NCBI GenBank assembly: GCA_009918675.1
Contig: RGDM01000004.1
Location: 1 to 64,000, forward strand
Direction: 5' to 3'
Origin: a bacterium
GTDB lineage: Bacteria; Bdellovibrionota_B; Oligoflexia; Silvanigrellales; Silvanigrellaceae
Length of the DNA: 64,000 nucleotides
In this document: positions 60,629 to 64,000 of the stretch, in pieces
How the letters are laid out: every line of letters begins with the position of its first letter
Position numbering within the stretch: position 1 is the first letter of the stretch
The notes under the pieces: generated by a model
What the model was told of the DNA's origin: nothing
Database searches by the model: none
What the model saw: the letters and a program-made list of their open reading frames with translations, nothing else
Position numbers and translations under genes: made by a program

Positions 60629-62197
60629 ATGCGAGTCGAGCGTTTTTATCATAGCGCCCCAAGCGCTGCGGAAAGCATTGTCGATTCTGCCCAGACGAAT
60701 TTTTCGTCTGGAGCAGCCGTGGCTTTGCTCGAGCGTGCGTTTCCGCAGGGCCTTGAAGCATCAGCGTATGCCTTGCGCAAACGTTTCGTTTGTCCGCGTT
60801 GGTGGCTTGCTGGTGTGATGGGGCAATGGTTAAGTAGAGACTCTGAACAGCTTGTCGCAATGCTATCGCTAAATGTAGGTGATTGGCTCCTCAGCGGACC
60901 TGTTTTGAATCCCAAAACATTTCCGCTTGTCGCATCGCTCTGGACGGAAATTCTTTCACAAATAACTCGTCCCGACTTCTCGGGTGGTACTGTTGAGTTG
61001 CAGCTGGCTCGTATCGTCCGGGGAACCGCTCAGGAGATTTGCGATCAGCGTGAATTTTTAACTTCATATCTGAGCTCAGCATTACGGATTCATGCGGTGC
61101 GCACATCGAACAGTCGTGGTGGGCAAAAGCGTCTTAAGAACCCGAACAGCTCGAGTCTTTCTTTAACTCTTGATTCAGTCGGACTCATTCAAATTGTTGA
61201 AAATGTTGTCTTGCGCGACTCTCCCGTGGAGTCGCTGGTTGTGACGTTTGCAAAAGATCCCAAGCGACTTTTTTCACTTGAAGTGAGTGAGTTGATTCCC
61301 ACCGCTCTTCGATCTGAGTTGAAGACAGATCGTGAACCAGCGTTTGAAACCTATTCAACAACGCTTGTCAGTTTACAACCCGACATTCTTCAAGCAATGA
61401 GTCGAGCCTCATCGCCCAAAAAACTCTGTTCTTATTTGGCGCTCGAACTTCAGAAATGTTCTGCCTTAGTCGGCAATGAACGACGAGAATTGGAGGACGT
61501 TTGGAGAGGCAGGGCTCTTGGTTTTAAAGAATTGCCACAACTCCACAAAGAACAACTCTCTCGTGCGCGTTCACTCTATGATCATGGCATATTGAGCTGG
61601 GAAAATGAGGCACCCAAACTGCGAGTTCGAACTCTCGCGCAGTCGTCCACAGTGAATGCCGGAAGTGGCATTGTCCACTGTTGGCGCCTATCGCAGCATG
61701 CATTGGATGCAGTGCAGTTCGAGCATGCTCTGTCTGCTCATTTTAGAAGTGAAGAATCTCATGGACCAGTAACAATAGCGTCGTCAGTTCAGCAGCCTGA
61801 GTTGCTCTCGAGCAGTTCTTCATCTGACACAGTAAAAATCGGTTTGAATGCCAAGAGTGAACAAGTGTCTTCTAGAGCCATTCGCTCTGCAAATTCTCCA
61901 CTGATTCAAGCCGGTGCGCATAAAAGAGTGTTTCCGGTGGCTGAGCAGAAACCTGTGGCTGCTGATAAATATATTGATGTCGTTGAAAGACCTGCGCCGA
62001 GTGCTAGCAAAATTGAGAAAAAAACGTCTGATGTGTGGACTGATGACGAATTCTTTATGTGTGTCGCGGAATTTTATGAATCACTCACGCCAATGCAGCA
62101 ACAAGCATTTGAGCGTGAGCGGAAGCGCATGACTGCTGAACAATTCAGGCGCTACGTCACACCTGCGCTGAAGAGAATGAAATTTAGGGACGCTTGA
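60629..62197 (+). CDS. Unknown protein, 522 residues, at the ribBA position
   Basis: I do not recognise it. No signal or membrane segment is seen. Residues 1-330 look globular, with repeated short helices and LVALLERAF-like leucine content. Residues 340-465 are Ser-rich, especially SSSSSSD near residue 396, and probably disordered. The C-terminal 45 residues (WTDDEFFMCVAEFYESL to RRYVTPALKRMK) form a charged helical module of the kind used for binding. Nothing in it resembles RibBA or RibH. It lies 9 bases after ribE and overlaps the convergent pth gene by 14 bases. Confidence 0.75.
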   Translation: MRVERFYHSAPSAAESIVDSAQTNFSSGAAVALLERAFPQGLEASAYALRKRFVCPRWWLAGVMGQWLSRDSEQLVAMLSLNVGDWLLSGPVLNPKTFPLVASLWTEILSQITRPDFSGGTVELQLARIVRGTAQEICDQREFLTSYLSSALRIHAVRTSNSRGGQKRLKNPNSSSLSLTLDSVGLIQIVENVVLRDSPVESLVVTFAKDPKRLFSLEVSELIPTALRSELKTDREPAFETYSTTLVSLQPDILQAMSRASSPKKLCSYLALELQKCSALVGNERRELEDVWRGRALGFKELPQLHKEQLSRARSLYDHGILSWENEAPKLRVRTLAQSSTVNAGSGIVHCWRLSQHALDAVQFEHALSAHFRSEESHGPVTIASSVQQPELLSSSSSSDTVKIGLNAKSEQVSSRAIRSANSPLIQAGAHKRVFPVAEQKPVAADKYIDVVERPAPSASKIEKKTSDVWTDDEFFMCVAEFYESLTPMQQQAFERERKRMTAEQFRRYVTPALKRMKFRDA

Positions 62198-62717
62198 GGA
62201 TCTCTTCCAGCCGAGTGCAAGCAGTATTGAAAGTCACTTTTCGCAGCTCATCGAGTTCGTTGGTGTTAAATTTTGCCAAGACCCAATTTGCAGTTGCAGA
62301 CTTGTGTTCCGGTTTCCCGATACCAATCTTCAGTCTAAAAAAGGCATCCTGTCCCCAGCGTGCAAGGATATCTCTAACGCCGTTGTGGCCACCGTGGCCA
62401 CCACCCACCCGAAGGCGAACGGCTCCGGGAGCCTGGTCGAGGTCATCAAAGACCACGATCACATCCTTAGGATTCAATTTATAGAATTGAACTGCCTCTA
62501 GAACTGAGCCACCTGAGAGGTTCATGAAGGTTTGAGGCTTGAGAAGAAGAAGCTCGAATCCACGCCAACGGATCTTGCAAATGTGAGCCGAGAATTTGGT
62601 TTGGCTGAAATGCACGCCTGCACTTTCAGCTAATTCATCCAAAAACATAAAGCCCACGTTGTGACGCGTGAGCTCATATTGGGTGCCTGGATTACCCAAG
62701 CCAACAACCAAGTGCAT
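62184..62717 (-). CDS. pth: Peptidyl-tRNA hydrolase
   Basis: Releases tRNA from peptidyl-tRNA that dropped off the ribosome. The 177 residues, slightly short of 190, show VGLGNPGTQYELTRHNVGF with catalytic His20, KPQTFMNLSG, VVFDDLDQ, and GGGHGGHNGVRDI. It follows rplY by 6 bases, the usual rplY-pth pair. Confidence 0.96.
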   Translation of the reverse strand: MHLVVGLGNPGTQYELTRHNVGFMFLDELAESAGVHFSQTKFSAHICKIRWRGFELLLLKPQTFMNLSGGSVLEAVQFYKLNPKDVIVVFDDLDQAPGAVRLRVGGGHGGHNGVRDILARWGQDAFFRLKIGIGKPEHKSATANWVLAKFNTNELDELRKVTFNTACTRLEEILKRP

Positions 62718-62723
62718 GATGAA

Positions 62724-63269
62724 TTAGAAGCGCACCAAAGAGGCAAGAGCGAGGTTTCGCGACGCTGAAGCCAACTTAACTTCGGCGGGCAGCGTGAGGT
62801 CGCCAATGTGGGCTGACTCATCGACTTTAAGGCGGCTGACATCAACGCTCAAAGAGCTTGGAAGCTGATTTGCTGGGCCTTTGACCAACAAAGAGCGAAG
62901 AAGGATCTTGAATGAGCCTTCTTTCTCTTGCTCGCGAGTCAAACCGACAAAGTTCAGAGGAACTTTAACTTTCACGATTTCGCTCTTGGCAACTTCCTGG
63001 AAGTCCATGTGAACAGGAACATCCTTGAGTGGGTCAACTTGAACGTCGCGCATGAGAACAGTGGTTGCCTTGCCATCAATTTCAAGGTCTACCAGTGTGG
63101 AGCGTGGGTGTTGTTTGGGAAGATTTTTAACCGGAATCGAGATGTTCTTGGTTCCGGACTTACCAAACACGGTTGCAGGAACAAGACCCTGTTGGCGCAT
63201 TTCGCGCAGGGCGCCCTTGGTCGACAAGGTACGGTTCTGAGCGACAATTTTGATTGATTCTAGTGACAT
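62724..63269 (-). CDS. rplY: 50S ribosomal protein L25, long (Ctc) form
   Basis: A 181-residue 5S rRNA-binding protein. Residues 1-95 are the L25 domain (SIKIVAQNRTLSTKGALREMRQ, VPATVFGK), followed by a TL5/Ctc C-terminal domain with VKVPLNFVGL. I chose ATG 63269 (GGAGT upstream) over the frame start at 63350. It is co-transcribed with pth. Confidence 0.94.
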   Translation of the reverse strand: MSLESIKIVAQNRTLSTKGALREMRQQGLVPATVFGKSGTKNISIPVKNLPKQHPRSTLVDLEIDGKATTVLMRDVQVDPLKDVPVHMDFQEVAKSEIVKVKVPLNFVGLTREQEKEGSFKILLRSLLVKGPANQLPSSLSVDVSRLKVDESAHIGDLTLPAEVKLASASRNLALASLVRF

Positions 63270-63372
63270 ATTACGACTCCGATGACGTGCTTCTTGATGA
63301 GCACAGCTCAATTGAGCCCGTTGGATACACCAGAACTTTTTAGTCGGCAAGTCACAAAGTAGCTCCGTCCAG

Positions 63373-63400
63373 TTGACAAATTTAAGCTGTTGAATAGTTT
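63373..63400 (+). promoter_or_regulatory. Candidate promoter of pal
   Basis: A consensus TTGACA (63373-63378) is followed after 16 bases by TAGTTT (63395-63400), about 90 bases before the pal start. Confidence 0.4.
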
Positions 63401-63490
63401 GAAACTAAGATTTTCTGGCACGAAGTTCTGCGGCTTATATCAGAGCCAATCAGACAGCTGTGCCGCCGTATCATTGAGGAGTTTCTCTCT

Positions 63491-64000
63491 ATGGCATTCA
63501 CTCTCCGCCATGTTGCTCTCTGTTCGGTTGCAATCGCTGCTGTGGCCTGCTCCAAGAAGAAGGCACCAGAGCCGACACTTCCAGATACTAAGGCCGCTGC
63601 TACTGCTGCAGCTCCCGCTCCAGTAGCAACACCTGCAGCGGTGACCTCTCCATCCGCGCTTGACACTGCTGAGTTTGCTTCGGAAACGATTTATTTCGAC
63701 TTCGATAGCTATTCAGTGAAGGCAAGTGAACAAGAAAAAGTTCGCAAACTTGCTGCAGTTCTCAAGGCTGGCAAGACGCAAGCGAAGGTCCAAATCGAAG
63801 GCCACTGCGATGAGCGTGGTTCAAACGAATACAACCTCGCATTGGGCGAAAAGCGTGCTCGCGCAATTCAAGATGCTTTGGCTGGTGAGGGCGTTCCGGC
63901 TGGCAGCGTGACTACAATCAGCTACGGCGAAGAGCGTCCTGCCGTTGAAGGTCATGACGAAGCCGCATACTCGAAGAACCGCCGTGGCGAGTTTAAAAAA
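63491..64000 (+). CDS. pal: Peptidoglycan-associated lipoprotein Pal (partial, runs off the window)
   Basis: Open to the window end for 170 codons without a stop. A signal sequence ends with the lipobox AVAC (Cys20), followed by a Lys/Ala/Pro-rich linker and an OmpA-type domain. IYFDFDSYSVKASEQ, VQIEGHCDERGSNEYNLALGEKRA, and ISYGEERPA are the peptidoglycan-binding motifs. Only a few C-terminal residues are missing. GAGGAG lies 8 bases before the ATG. Other tol-pal genes would be expected upstream but are not; the upstream neighbours are rplY and pth on the other strand. Confidence 0.93.
   Translation, partial: MAFTLRHVALCSVAIAAVACSKKKAPEPTLPDTKAAATAAAPAPVATPAAVTSPSALDTAEFASETIYFDFDSYSVKASEQEKVRKLAAVLKAGKTQAKVQIEGHCDERGSNEYNLALGEKRARAIQDALAGEGVPAGSVTTISYGEERPAVEGHDEAAYSKNRRGEFKK

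Noticed and set aside
1-64000. CRISPR arrays, insertion sequences, prophage genes
   Set aside because: No spaced direct repeats, transposase, integrase or phage structural protein was seen.

Overview
The window looks like a chromosomal segment of a Gram-negative, LPS-bearing bacterium, most likely from the former Deltaproteobacteria or the Bdellovibrionota/Oligoflexia. This is an inference from gene content, with no alignment run. The basis is: HldE (heptose for LPS), Pal, a TonB-dependent receptor, many short lipoproteins with a clear lipobox, a flagellar rod gene, a CHASE2 cyclase, a PilZ protein, and the order rpmE-prfA-prmC and acpP-rpiB-glyA-nrdR-ribE. Base composition is moderate, coding density is very high, and neighbours often overlap by 4 bp. 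I see no insertion sequence, phage or CRISPR array.

Layout. 1-607 holds only one weak ORF. 608-8128: matrixin-like lipoprotein, smpB, prepilin peptidase, a Rep-type helicase operon with a membrane protein and a metallo-beta-lactamase-fold hydrolase, and a trypsin-like protease that overlaps the hydrolase tail to tail. 8136-8619: bidirectional terminator and an HU gene. 8787-14167: a five-gene run that reads as the URC (uracil via ribosylated intermediates) catabolic route: semialdehyde dehydrogenase, GTP-cyclohydrolase-II-like URC1, DUF1688/URC4, uracil phosphoribosyltransferase and uridine kinase. 14164-24000: two lipoproteins, tRNA-Gln, an amidohydrolase, a HAMP-like membrane protein, an alpha/beta hydrolase, ridA, an isolated flgF-type gene and a third large lipoprotein. 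24084-29873: TonB-dependent receptor, lipoprotein, TonB-like protein, hldE.

29876-33370: outer-membrane-type protein, PilZ protein and IMP/GMP-type 5'-nucleotidase on the minus strand. 33501-38465: a very short periplasmic adaptor followed by an RND pump whose reading frame continues through an internal signal-peptide-like segment into a TolC-type outer membrane channel; this fusion is the most unusual protein in the window. 38456-49808: saccharopine-dehydrogenase-type reductase, arginine deiminase, Slt-type transglycosylase, a THUMP rRNA methyltransferase overlapped by a protein-arginine-methyltransferase-like enzyme, a cystathionine beta-synthase-type enzyme, and a CHASE2 adenylate/guanylate cyclase. 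49862-53308: a small methyltransferase and pyruvate phosphate dikinase.

53571-64000 is core housekeeping: L31, RF1, PrmC; glycerate kinase; ACP, RpiB, GlyA, NrdR, riboflavin synthase and an unknown 522-residue protein; Pth and L25; and the start of pal, which runs off the window. The strongest candidates for a second look are the RND-TolC fusion, the bacterial URC cluster, the PRMT-like enzyme, and a lipoprotein that looks like a trypsin fold interrupted by a large insert.
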